NCBI GenBank assembly: GCA_003514865.1
Contig: DOON01000162.1
Span: 2,137 to 8,312 of the forward strand
DNA: 6,176 nt
Direction: 5' to 3'
Source: Clostridiales bacterium
GTDB taxonomy: Bacteria; Bacillota_A; Clostridia; Tissierellales; Sedimentibacteraceae
In this document: positions 1 through 5,691 of the stretch, piece by piece
How positions within the stretch are numbered: position 1 is the first letter of the stretch
How the letters are laid out: each line of letters opens with the position of its first letter
The notes under the pieces: generated by a model
Seen by the model: only the letters and a program-made list of their open reading frames with translations
What the model was told of the DNA's origin: nothing
Database searches by the model: none
Position numbers and translations under genes: made by a program

Positions 1-780
1 TCCTCTCCATCCATAGATGGACTGGTCCTCATCCCCCACGACGAAAACATTGCTTTCGCCTCCCGGCTTCTGTCCCAGAATTTTAACCAGGCTGTATTGG
101 ATGAGGTTAGTATCCTGGTATTCGTCAACCAATATATATTTGAAGCGCTCACGGTATTCTTCCCTGACATCCTCGCTCTTTTCAATGAGCTCCAATGTTT
201 TAACCAGCAAATCATCGAAGTCCAGCGCATTGGCAATCTTCATTTTCTTTTCATAAAGAGCATAAACCTTTCCCACATTGCGCTTGTAGAAATCTCCATA
301 GTGCTCCGCAATATATTTGTCCGCGGATTTTCTGTTATTTTTCTCGGCGCTTATGACCGACTTGATGGAGTTGGCATTGTACTTTTTAGGGTCCAGGTCT
401 ATTTCCTTAAGGCAATCCTTAATAAGTATTTTCTGGTCGTTTGTATCATATATGACAAAATTGCTGTCATAGCCTATTCTTTCTATATTTCTTCTCAATA
501 TACGCACACATACTGAGTGGAATGTACCAATCCACATTCTGTCTATGGAATAATCTATGAGCTGGGCAATTCTTTCCTTCATTTCATTTGCGGCCTTGTT
601 GGTAAATGTGATGGCTAAAATTTCCCACGGCTTAGCTCTTCCTGTTTCAATCAGATATGCTATTCTGTGTGTGAGAACTCTTGTTTTGCCTGTCCCCGCT
701 CCGGCAATAACAAGGATGGGCCCCTTGTCGTGGGCAGCTGCCTCTCTCTGTTTTTCGTTTAATTTATCTAATAAGTTCAT
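1..780 (-). CDS. pcrA: PcrA/UvrD-type ATP-dependent DNA helicase, N-terminal part (cut by window edge)
   Basis: This is a superfamily 1A 3'-5' DNA helicase that unwinds DNA during excision repair and clears replication obstacles in the cytoplasm. The visible 260 codons run open from the ATG at 778-780 to base 1, so about one third of a usual 720-750 residue PcrA is present. Motifs seen in order are the Q-motif-like LNEKQREA (residues 7-14), Walker A AGAGTGKT (26-33), motif Ia TFTNKAANEMKERI (around 60), GTFHSVCVRILR (motif Ib region), Walker B DEYQDT (219-224) and motif III GDEDQSIYGWRG (249-260). Motifs IV-VI and the C-terminal tail lie outside the window. The start is supported by GGAGG at 785-789, only 4 bases before the ATG, and by the match of the N-terminus to the family. 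The gene has its own promoter and is divergent from the stress protein gene. UvrD, Rep and PcrA are close relatives; PcrA is chosen because it is the usual member in Gram-positives. Confidence 0.95.
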   Translation of the reverse strand, partial: MNLLDKLNEKQREAAAHDKGPILVIAGAGTGKTRVLTHRIAYLIETGRAKPWEILAITFTNKAANEMKERIAQLIDYSIDRMWIGTFHSVCVRILRRNIERIGYDSNFVIYDTNDQKILIKDCLKEIDLDPKKYNANSIKSVISAEKNNRKSADKYIAEHYGDFYKRNVGKVYALYEKKMKIANALDFDDLLVKTLELIEKSEDVREEYRERFKYILVDEYQDTNLIQYSLVKILGQKPGGESNVFVVGDEDQSIYGWRG

Positions 781-820
781 AATTCCTCCGTGAACCAGTT
801 ATTATTGCTTAAGTCTATAA

Positions 821-849
821 ATTATATCACAATAGGGTTTTAGGAACAA
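821..849 (-). promoter_or_regulatory. Probable promoter of pcrA
   Basis: Read on the minus strand there is TATAAT (821-826), preceded by TGA to make an extended -10 (TGnTATAAT). TTGTTC (844-849) lies upstream with a 17-base spacer. The -35 matches the consensus only in its first three bases, but the extended -10 would compensate. The start of transcription would be near 814, leaving a leader of about 35 bases to the pcrA ATG. No start-site data; motif reading only. Confidence 0.6.
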
Positions 850-872
850 GCCTTAACAATTTAACTCCATTG

Positions 873-899
873 TTTACGAACGGTAATTTAAGGTATAAT
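873..899 (+). promoter_or_regulatory. Probable promoter of the universal stress protein gene
   Basis: A perfect TATAAT lies at 894-899 with TTTACG at 873-878 as a possible -35 box. The spacer is 15 bases, shorter than ideal, or 16 if GTTTAC (872-877) is used. A second perfect TATAAT follows at 911-916, but the hexamer 17 bases above it (TTAAGG, 888-893) is a poor -35. Either could initiate the usp transcript. The two -10 boxes belong to a tandem repeat listed separately. Confidence 0.55.
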
Positions 900-925
900 A
901 ATATCAAAGATATAATAATATCAAA
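894..925 (+). repeat. Tandem direct repeat carrying two -10 boxes
   Basis: The 15-base unit TATAATAATATCAAA occurs at 894-908 and again at 911-925, identical in both copies, with period 17 (GA between them). Each copy starts with a consensus -10 hexamer. It lies directly upstream of the stress protein gene. It may be a replication-slippage duplication that created a second start site, or a pair of sites for a regulator; the sequence alone cannot tell. Confidence 0.8.
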
Positions 926-947
926 TGAACAATTATGCTATTAATGC

Positions 948-953
948 AGGAGG
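948..953 (+). promoter_or_regulatory. Ribosome binding site that fixes the usp start
   Basis: AGGAGG ends 5 bases before the ATG at 959-961. Two in-frame upstream ATGs (935 and 944) would place this site inside the coding region and have no comparable site of their own. The family N-terminus (MKKILVPVDGS) also begins at 959. Confidence 0.85.
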
Positions 954-958
954 AATGT

Positions 959-1411
959 ATGAAAAAAATATTGGTTCCCGTAGACGGCTCAAATGTATCA
1001 CGAAAAGCAGCAGAAAAGGCTGTTGAAATAGGAAAGCTCATCAATGCGGAAATTACATTCATCACCGTTGTAAATCTTCCTTCCGAAGACAAGTATTCAA
1101 TTTTCGGCATGAATGTTGAGACAGCGTTTGAAACAAACAGGAAGGAAATGCTTAAAAAGCTAATACACGAAGAGACCAGAATGCTCGACATAATTGTAAG
1201 AAACCTCGATTACGGAAGTCTCGCAGTTACCAAAAAAGTAATTGTAGGCAAGGCATCGGAAGAAATAGTGAAAATGGCTGATAAGGAAAAGTTCGACCTC
1301 ATTGTAATGGGAAGGCGCGGCTTCACAAATATAGAAAGATTTTTCATAGGCTCCACCACTCAGAAGGTTCTCGCCGCCGCCACATGCCCTGTGATGGTTA
1401 TACAGGATTAA
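959..1411 (+). CDS. Universal stress protein, UspA-type, single domain
   Basis: A 150-residue cytoplasmic protein of the Usp (Rossmann-like alpha/beta) family, the normal size for a one-domain member, usually a dimer. The N-terminus KKILVPVDGS (2-11) is the first strand and ATP-contacting loop with Asp9. The C-terminal nucleotide motif G-x2-G-x9-G-(S/T) is intact: Gly118, Gly121, Gly131 and Ser132. It is followed by the closing strand CPVMVIQ. This places it with the ATP-binding Usp proteins rather than the non-binding UspA class in the strict sense. Family members act in survival of stress, starvation or energy limitation; the exact partner is not predictable. The gene is alone on the plus strand, divergent from pcrA and convergent with the nucleotidyltransferase gene, and ends at a strong hairpin. 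It appears monocistronic with its own promoter. Confidence 0.95.
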   Translation: MKKILVPVDGSNVSRKAAEKAVEIGKLINAEITFITVVNLPSEDKYSIFGMNVETAFETNRKEMLKKLIHEETRMLDIIVRNLDYGSLAVTKKVIVGKASEEIVKMADKEKFDLIVMGRRGFTNIERFFIGSTTQKVLAAATCPVMVIQD

Positions 1412-1424
1412 ATAAATACACGAG

Positions 1425-1456
1425 TGAAAATACCCTGCCACGGCAGGGTATTTTCA
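1425..1456. terminator. Bidirectional intrinsic terminator between usp and the nucleotidyltransferase gene
   Basis: A perfect 15-base inverted repeat (1425-1439 with 1442-1456) has a CCCTGCC/GGCAGGG core and an A/T-rich base. The formal loop is AC; the real loop is probably the 4 bases CACG. On the plus strand the stem ends in TATTTTCATTTATT, and on the minus strand in TATTTTCA. It can therefore end both converging transcripts: the usp stop is 13 bases away and the other stop 9 bases away. Confidence 0.92.
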
Positions 1457-1465
1457 TTTATTCAT

Positions 1466-2278
1466 CTAACCGTAGGCTAATTTCTTCAGTTCACTAACCA
1501 TCTCACTTAGAAGTTCATAAGATTTACTTATTCCTTCTGAAAAACCTCCTGAGCTAATAACTTCCAGAATCCTTTCTTCACACTGCTCAGGCTTTATATC
1601 AAAAGCTGAAATAAAATCTAGCGTTCTCTTCCGGCTTGGAAAATATGTTTTATTGAGCGCAAACAATGCCTGAAGAAAATGGTCAATTGCAATATCCAGC
1701 GCGAAATGATAGAATAATACATCCTTTCTTGTTACAGCGCGTTGTAATTCTTCTGTATCCTCGAGTTCATCTAAACGATGCCGCAAAAAGATTTCGGATA
1801 ATTTTTCAGGATATACGGACAGCCTCTTTTTCAAGTCATGTAAAAAATCGCTTTTATCATACAAGACATTTATATTTTTCAACATTGCACAGCGTCCTAT
1901 AGGATAATAATAATTATCTAATTTATCAGGATATTCGCCGTTAAGTATAGAACTAATATCAGTCAGAGTTTCATCTACCGTAAAATACATTAACCAGGTC
2001 TCAACGCCATTTACAAGAATAAAATCACCTTTGCCCCAGTGTCCGCCTTCAAAAACATTAACTTTACTCTCCTGTACCCAATCCCCTGATTTATTTATTA
2101 CATCTTGTCTTTTTTCAATACAGGGTATGGTATCACAATAAATGAAAATATCAATATCACCTTCCCCGACTTGAGGTAATTGCATCTTACCGCCGCTTAT
2201 GCCAATTGCCTGGACTTCATTTATTTCTGAAATATTGCTTATTAATCCATCTATCATTTTCTCAGTCTCACGAACCAT
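1466..2278 (-). CDS. Nucleotidyltransferase-fold protein, possibly DUF4037-like
   Basis: A 270-residue soluble protein. The N-terminal part resembles the polymerase-beta/aminoglycoside nucleotidyltransferase fold. It has a glycine pair GISGGK (26-31) followed by GEGDIDIFIYCD (38-49), where Asp41 and Asp43 fit the metal-binding D-x-D. A third acidic residue is uncertain; Glu93 or Asp102 are candidates. The glycine and D-x-D elements are about 10 residues apart, close to the usual GS-x(n)-DxD layout. The C-terminal half is helical and contains FYHFALDIAIDHFLQALFALN (189-209), then KTYFPSRKR (210-218), which I recall from DUF4037-type nucleotidyltransferases; this cannot be verified here. Such enzymes usually transfer NMP to a small molecule, RNA or protein, and the substrate is unknown. 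It lies 28 bases behind the DUF438 gene and is probably cotranscribed. The ATG at 2276-2278 has only a weak site (AGAGAGTGAT), so translation may be low or partly coupled. ATG at codon 8 is an alternative start. Confidence 0.75.
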   Translation of the reverse strand: MVRETEKMIDGLISNISEINEVQAIGISGGKMQLPQVGEGDIDIFIYCDTIPCIEKRQDVINKSGDWVQESKVNVFEGGHWGKGDFILVNGVETWLMYFTVDETLTDISSILNGEYPDKLDNYYYPIGRCAMLKNINVLYDKSDFLHDLKKRLSVYPEKLSEIFLRHRLDELEDTEELQRAVTRKDVLFYHFALDIAIDHFLQALFALNKTYFPSRKRTLDFISAFDIKPEQCEERILEVISSGGFSEGISKSYELLSEMVSELKKLAYG

Positions 2279-2306
2279 GTCATCACTCTCTTTTACAATT
2301 TATTCT

Positions 2307-3485
2307 TTATTGCCTTTCCCACTTTAAAAGCCTTCGCTCACCGTCAAGGCTTTTAATTTCGGTAATATCCTGACTAGCCTCAAGAACTCCCCTGTATTTT
2401 CCTGAGCTGTCAAACAACGCAAAGTACTGTATCAATATGATTTTACCCTTCATGTTAATCCAGAATTTCGCCGTTGTTTCTCTGCCTGAGCGGAAGCTCT
2501 CAATAATTTCCTCAACCACGTGGACACTTTCCGGTGGATGACAGTTCTTTACGTCCCTGCCTATAACCGCTGCTGAGCGTGGAAATATTCTGTCCTTGGG
2601 CTTTGTAAAGAAACGAACCCTGTTGTTTTCATCTACAAATGTCAAATCTACCGGTAGCGCACCGAAAACCATAAGAATTTCATCGAAGGTCAATTCGCCT
2701 GTGTCTGTCTTGAACCTTCCGTTGCTGAAAAGGTCACTCTCCGCCTCGGAAACCGCACCTGCATTGACAGACTCTCCGATAAAAGGAAATTTGTATTCGA
2801 GGCTCTGCTTGTGCATCTCATCCCAGTCTTCTTCAGAAAGTACCTCGCTTGCTGCCGGAAACAATATGAGCTCTTCCTTTTTCTTTACTCCTAAAATACC
2901 AAAAAATAAGGTTGCTATTGCAGAGTTCACCTGTTGTTCAGTGGTGCATTCATCACCTAGAACATCTTCTGCCGTCTTAATCTGATTTCTCACAATATCA
3001 TGCAGTGACCACATTATTTTCAGTCCCTCAAATTTCTCCATCTTTTTTTCCATGTAGGGAAACAATATATTTTCTTTTTTCAGGTAGTGGTGGTCAAACT
3101 CTTCCAGCTCTTTAATTTTCTTCAGTATGCTCTCTTTTTTTGTCTTAAGGTCCCCTACTTTCATGAGGGACTTAATTTCATCAGTTTTTTTGACCAAGGC
3201 CTCATTTTCCAAAAGCATATCCTTCAAGAAATTATCGTTGGAGGGGCGCTGCCATTTATAATTTATCAGGCTGTTGTAAAATGCATTTATTGCCTTGTCT
3301 AAGAAAATTAAAATATCCTTTGGAGGTACATTGTCATCCAGCAGGCTTTTAAAAACTTCGAAGGCCTCCTGAGGCTTTACGGCTTCGATTTCATTCTTGT
3401 ATTCAGCATATAATTCTCTTCCGTCGGAATTGTCATTAAGTCCGTTGACGTATTCAATGAGACGAGTAACTCTCTGTCTTTCCAT
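2307..3485 (-). CDS. DUF438 / hemerythrin-like / PAS domain protein
   Basis: A 392-residue cytoplasmic protein with three parts. Residues 1-80 match the DUF438 N-terminal helical region. About 84-230 form a hemerythrin HHE-type four-helix bundle, with DHHYLKKENILFPYMEK (131-147), MWSLHDIVR (158-166) and KKEELILFPAA (202-212); His132, His133, Glu138 and His162 are candidate iron ligands. About 268-386 are a PAS domain with the family hallmarks IGRDVKNCHPPESVH (308-322), FWINMKGK (341-348) and GVLEASQDITEIKSLDGERRLL (366-387, given by its ends only: Gly366 to Leu387). The domain order is standard for this family. The biochemical role is not established; a hemerythrin bundle joined to PAS suggests oxygen, NO or redox sensing, but no output domain is present. 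The ATG at 3483-3485 has AGGAGG at 3491-3496, 5 bases away. It has its own extended -10 promoter and is followed by the nucleotidyltransferase gene. Confidence 0.88.
   Translation of the reverse strand: MERQRVTRLIEYVNGLNDNSDGRELYAEYKNEIEAVKPQEAFEVFKSLLDDNVPPKDILIFLDKAINAFYNSLINYKWQRPSNDNFLKDMLLENEALVKKTDEIKSLMKVGDLKTKKESILKKIKELEEFDHHYLKKENILFPYMEKKMEKFEGLKIMWSLHDIVRNQIKTAEDVLGDECTTEQQVNSAIATLFFGILGVKKKEELILFPAASEVLSEEDWDEMHKQSLEYKFPFIGESVNAGAVSEAESDLFSNGRFKTDTGELTFDEILMVFGALPVDLTFVDENNRVRFFTKPKDRIFPRSAAVIGRDVKNCHPPESVHVVEEIIESFRSGRETTAKFWINMKGKIILIQYFALFDSSGKYRGVLEASQDITEIKSLDGERRLLKWERQ
2324..2356. repeat. Inverted repeat inside the 3' end of the DUF438 gene
   Basis: TTAAAAGCCTT (2324-2334) and AAGGCTTTTAA (2346-2356) are perfect complements around an 11-base loop. 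On the minus strand the hairpin lies just before the stop codon at 2307-2309, followed by AAAGTGGG and not by a T-run. It is therefore not a classical terminator, but it could cause partial termination or protect the 3' end of the first cistron. It overlaps the codons for the conserved SLDGERRLLK end, so part of it is fixed by the protein. Confidence 0.6.
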
Positions 3486-3522
3486 TTTCTCCTCCTGTTG
3501 ATTTCCGTTATCAATTTTTTAT

Positions 3523-3552
3523 ATTATACCACAAGTTTGAATCAAAGCACAT
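3523..3552 (-). promoter_or_regulatory. Probable extended -10 promoter of the DUF438 gene
   Basis: On the minus strand TGGTATAAT (3523-3531) is a perfect extended -10. No good -35 is seen at 16-18 bases (GTGCTT, TGTGCT or ATGTGC). An 11-base palindrome, TTTGA-A-TCAAA on the plus strand, sits at 3536-3546 between the two promoter elements. Weak -35 plus a palindrome would suit a regulated promoter. The predicted start is near 3516, giving a leader of about 30 bases. Confidence 0.6.
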
Positions 3553-3572
3553 ATTATTGCGGCAACGCACCT

Positions 3573-4316
3573 TTATAGCCTGTCTTTTACGTTTGTTCCT
3601 GAGACAGTCAGAAATCCTGCCACAAAGCATGCAATCGCTGTAATTGCCAGTATTGAAAACTGCGCAGCTCCTATTCTTTCCGTAAACAGCCTTCCTATGA
3701 GCTCAAAGGGAATACCCGTCCTGGCGGAATACGGTATGCCAAGCAGGGCAATTACAATCCACAGCCTGTACCCGAATTTATAATTCAGTGCACTCAGAAG
3801 GTTCATGGCACTTGCAAAAACAGTGAAACAAATGAATAAGGAAAATACTATAAATATAATGCTGTCCGTCCCGCTGTTAAATATTCCAAAGTCCGATTTT
3901 ATATTCTGTCCGAGATATTGCACCAAATGTAAGTCTGCTTTCATAAGTATACCCTGAATAAGTGCAAACACAGCCGCCACAATCAAATTATATATCACAG
4001 CCGATTTGTAAAAATCCTTTCTGGTAACACTGAAGCTTATTGCAACGGGAAAATATTCATAATACATCTCATAGCAGTATACTATGAAAAAAATTATTAT
4101 TGGAACAAGATTGGCAGCGGCTACGGAAATAAGTGTTATATCTATGTCGTCAATACTGGCATACCCACTCACGCTTATTCCGATAAATCCTCTGTTGAAC
4201 TTATACATGGATACGTACGAGCCTATATTTACTATAAATAAAACTAACCAAAACATCCCTGCGGATTTTTTAAAATCTCTTCGCTGAAATTTAAGTGCCT
4301 TTTTGATGCTTTCCAT
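3573..4316 (-). CDS. ABC transporter membrane subunit of a YtrA-type operon
   Basis: A 247-residue integral membrane protein with about six hydrophobic segments, near residues 21-38, 62-83, 104-124, 152-175, 183-199 and 218-239. The N-terminus is short and basic (KFQRRDFKK) and cytoplasmic. The segment FSVTRKDFYKSAVIYN (95-110) between helices 2 and 3 is typical of ABC-2-like permeases of Firmicutes and probably forms the coupling contact with the ATPase. No signal peptide or extra domain is seen. The ATG at 4314-4316 shares one base with the ATPase stop (TAATG), and AAGGAGG at 4324-4330 lies inside the ATPase gene 7 bases before the start, so translation is coupled. Being the only membrane subunit, it probably works as a homodimer with the ATPase. 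The substrate is unknown; export or envelope defence is the likely role by analogy. Confidence 0.85.
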   Translation of the reverse strand: MESIKKALKFQRRDFKKSAGMFWLVLFIVNIGSYVSMYKFNRGFIGISVSGYASIDDIDITLISVAAANLVPIIIFFIVYCYEMYYEYFPVAISFSVTRKDFYKSAVIYNLIVAAVFALIQGILMKADLHLVQYLGQNIKSDFGIFNSGTDSIIFIVFSLFICFTVFASAMNLLSALNYKFGYRLWIVIALLGIPYSARTGIPFELIGRLFTERIGAAQFSILAITAIACFVAGFLTVSGTNVKDRL

Positions 4317-5194
4317 TAATGGACCTCCTTCTTACTGTTATTTTCGGTTAAATAAACGAACAGCTTCTGTAGCGGCATGGGGCTTATTTCTACATTCCTG
4401 CTTCTGAGAAGCGACTTTTCTTCCCCGTCCAGCAGGTCGAACAATCCTACTACAGCTGATGCTCCAAATTCTTCTTTATGAATTATATTTTTACCTTTTA
4501 TTACCGAGAGTATATTTTCGTAATTTCCGTTCAAAAAATATCCCTTTTCCACAATATTGCTTACTTCGTCCTTGAGATAGACCCTCTCTTCCTTCAATAT
4601 GATGACTTCCTCGAACAAGTTCGTCACCTCATCGATTAAGTGGGTGGATATTATGACCGTACGCGGATTTTTTTCAACATCCTCCAAAAGAAGGTCATAG
4701 AATTTATACCTGTATGCAGCATCCAGCCCTAAGGAAGGCTCATCAAATATTGTCAGTCTCGCCCTTGAAGCAAGACCTATTATAAGACCTACAATCGTCT
4801 GGTTTCCTCTGGACAGCTTTCTGTATTTCTTCCTTACATTAAGGCTGAACTCCTTCACAAGATACTCCTTGTATTCTTCATCCCAGTCCTTATACAGTGT
4901 TTTTGCCATATCAAAAATTCTCTTTACTTTGTCATCATCCACAGGTATTGATTTTTCTCTTACGAGACAGATATTTTCAACTGCCTTGCTGTTTTCATAG
5001 ATATCCTCTCCGTCATACTTCAGTTCTCCGGCGTCACATTTAAGCTGATTCGCCACTATATTCAGGAGCGTTGTTTTGCCTGCACCGTTTCTTCCCAACA
5101 ACCCGTATATTTTATTACCCTCAAGATTAAGTGATATATCTGTAAGAACCTTTGTCTTTCCGTAGCTTTTGCTCAGATTCCTTATTTCAATCAT
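4316..5194 (-). CDS. ABC transporter ATP-binding subunit (YtrB-like)
   Basis: A 292-residue cytoplasmic ATPase that powers the adjacent membrane protein. Walker A is GRNGAGKTT (34-42), the signature is LSRGNQ (127-132), Walker B is LTIFDEP (147-153), the D-loop is LGLD (155-158) and the switch histidine is His185 in ISTHLIDE. All catalytic residues including Glu152 are present. The signature departs from LSGGQ but keeps the key second glycine (Gly130). Where most ABC proteins have the Q-loop glutamine, this one reads NICLVREKS (74-82), so the glutamine seems replaced by Arg/Glu; I believe this occurs in the related clostridial subfamily. The C-terminal 80 residues form an accessory region. 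The ATG at 5192-5194 overlaps the GntR stop in ATGA, with AAGGAGC at 5201-5207 as ribosome site. Gene order and sequence resemble Bacillus YtrB, which acts in responses to cell-wall antibiotics. Confidence 0.93.
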   Translation of the reverse strand: MIEIRNLSKSYGKTKVLTDISLNLEGNKIYGLLGRNGAGKTTLLNIVANQLKCDAGELKYDGEDIYENSKAVENICLVREKSIPVDDDKVKRIFDMAKTLYKDWDEEYKEYLVKEFSLNVRKKYRKLSRGNQTIVGLIIGLASRARLTIFDEPSLGLDAAYRYKFYDLLLEDVEKNPRTVIISTHLIDEVTNLFEEVIILKEERVYLKDEVSNIVEKGYFLNGNYENILSVIKGKNIIHKEEFGASAVVGLFDLLDGEEKSLLRSRNVEISPMPLQKLFVYLTENNSKKEVH

Positions 5195-5562
5195 TTTGCA
5201 GCTCCTTTCTGATTTTTAATATATTCTGCAATTTCTTCCGCAGAGATCTCAAGTCTTTCTGCCTCTGCTATTATTTCAGGCAAGATTTCTTTAAAAAAGG
5301 ACTGTTGTCTTTTTTTAAGAACCTTTTTCCGTGCTCCCTCGGCGACAAACATACCCAACCCTCTCTTCTTATGCAATATATTATCCTCTACCAGCAAATT
5401 TAATCCCTTTCCGGCAGTCGCCGGATTTATATGATACAGCTTTGCAAATTGGTTTGTTGATGGAGCCTGTTCTTCCTCCTTGAGATTGCCTGCCAATATT
5501 TCATTCTCAATAGTCTCAGCTATTTGTATATAAATCGATTTATCCGAGCTTAAATCCAGCAA
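5191..5562 (-). CDS. GntR-family transcriptional repressor, YtrA subfamily
   Basis: A DNA-binding regulator of 123 residues when started at the TTG at 5560-5562. The winged helix-turn-helix covers about residues 5-75, with IYIQIAETIENEILAGNL (10-27), APSTNQFAKLY (33-43) and INPATAGKGLNLLVEDNIL (45-63, recognition helix), then the wing KKRGLGMFV. The remaining 45 residues are helical (FFKEILPEIIAEAERLEIS) and too short for a FadR or HutC effector domain, which is diagnostic of the YtrA subfamily, where this tail serves dimerisation. An in-frame ATG at 5578-5580 is possible, but it has no ribosome site upstream, while GGAGGT at 5569-5574 is ideally placed for the TTG. The gene leads the operon, overlaps the ATPase by 4 bases and is preceded by a palindromic operator, so autorepression with induction by the transporter's substrate or envelope stress is the simplest reading. 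Confidence 0.92.
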   Translation of the reverse strand: MLDLSSDKSIYIQIAETIENEILAGNLKEEEQAPSTNQFAKLYHINPATAGKGLNLLVEDNILHKKRGLGMFVAEGARKKVLKKRQQSFFKEILPEIIAEAERLEISAEEIAEYIKNQKGAAK

Positions 5563-5568
5563 TCTGTT

Positions 5569-5574
5569 ACCTCC
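5569..5574 (-). promoter_or_regulatory. Ribosome binding site that fixes a TTG start for the GntR gene
   Basis: GGAGGT on the minus strand ends 6 bases before TTG at 5560-5562. It lies downstream of the in-frame ATG at 5578-5580, which has nothing resembling a ribosome site above it. The TTG start gives the N-terminus (M)LDLSSDKSIYIQI, in line with the usual short leader before the winged helix of this family. Confidence 0.8.
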
Positions 5575-5588
5575 GTTCATTCAGTTGC

Positions 5589-5616
5589 ATAGTTAATTAG
5601 TTATGTAATTAACTAT
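5589..5616. promoter_or_regulatory. Palindromic operator, probable GntR (YtrA-type) binding site
   Basis: ATAGTTAATTA (5589-5599) and TAATTAACTAT (5606-5616) are perfect complements, 11 bases each, around a 6-base centre. The repeat covers most of the -10 box and the predicted transcription start near 5605, an ideal place for repression by blocking RNA polymerase. It is the only strong inverted repeat near the GntR gene and its size suits a dimeric GntR protein. Binding is inferred. Confidence 0.85.
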
Positions 5617-5640
5617 ATAACTTTATTTGTATTTTGTCAA
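5612..5640 (-). promoter_or_regulatory. Promoter of the GntR-ABC operon
   Basis: On the minus strand there is a perfect TTGACA (5635-5640), a 17-base A-rich spacer and TATAGT (5612-5617), which matches the -10 consensus in five of six bases. This is the strongest promoter in the window and it begins only 10 bases after the T-run of the preceding terminator. The operator overlaps its -10. Strong intrinsic promoter plus overlapping operator fits a gene set kept silent until derepressed. Confidence 0.88.
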
Positions 5641-5649
5641 CTATAAAAT

Positions 5650-5690
5650 AAAAAACCCCACAAATTTTTCATAGTAAAAAATTTGTGAGG
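5650..5690 (-). terminator. Intrinsic terminator of the E2 operon
   Basis: On the minus strand a 14-base stem (5677-5690 with 5656-5669, one G-T wobble) with a 7-base loop is followed directly by six T (5650-5655). It is about 60 bases after the E2 stop codon and insulates the E2 operon from the GntR promoter. On the plus strand no T-run follows, so it is one-directional. Confidence 0.9.
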
Positions 5691-5691
5691 C

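Noticed and set aside
97..516. Plus-strand 139-codon open frame
   Set aside because: It lies wholly antisense to the helicase, whose motifs are unambiguous, and has no ribosome site or recognisable protein features.
935..958. Upstream in-frame ATGs (935, 944) as the start of the stress protein
   Set aside because: They would translate the AGGAGG ribosome site; the family N-terminus and site spacing fix the start at 959.
2596..2985. Plus-strand 129-codon open frame
   Set aside because: Antisense to the DUF438/PAS coding region, low-complexity Ser-rich product, no ribosome site or promoter.
3561..3570. Small TGCG/CGCA hairpin after the permease stop as a terminator
   Set aside because: Only a 4-bp stem and no T-run on the minus strand; the operon may read through toward the DUF438 gene or end by another means.
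5581..5640. AT-rich palindromic region as an insertion-sequence end or attachment site
   Set aside because: Its position over the -10 and start of a GntR promoter explains it as an operator, and no transposase or integrase gene is present.
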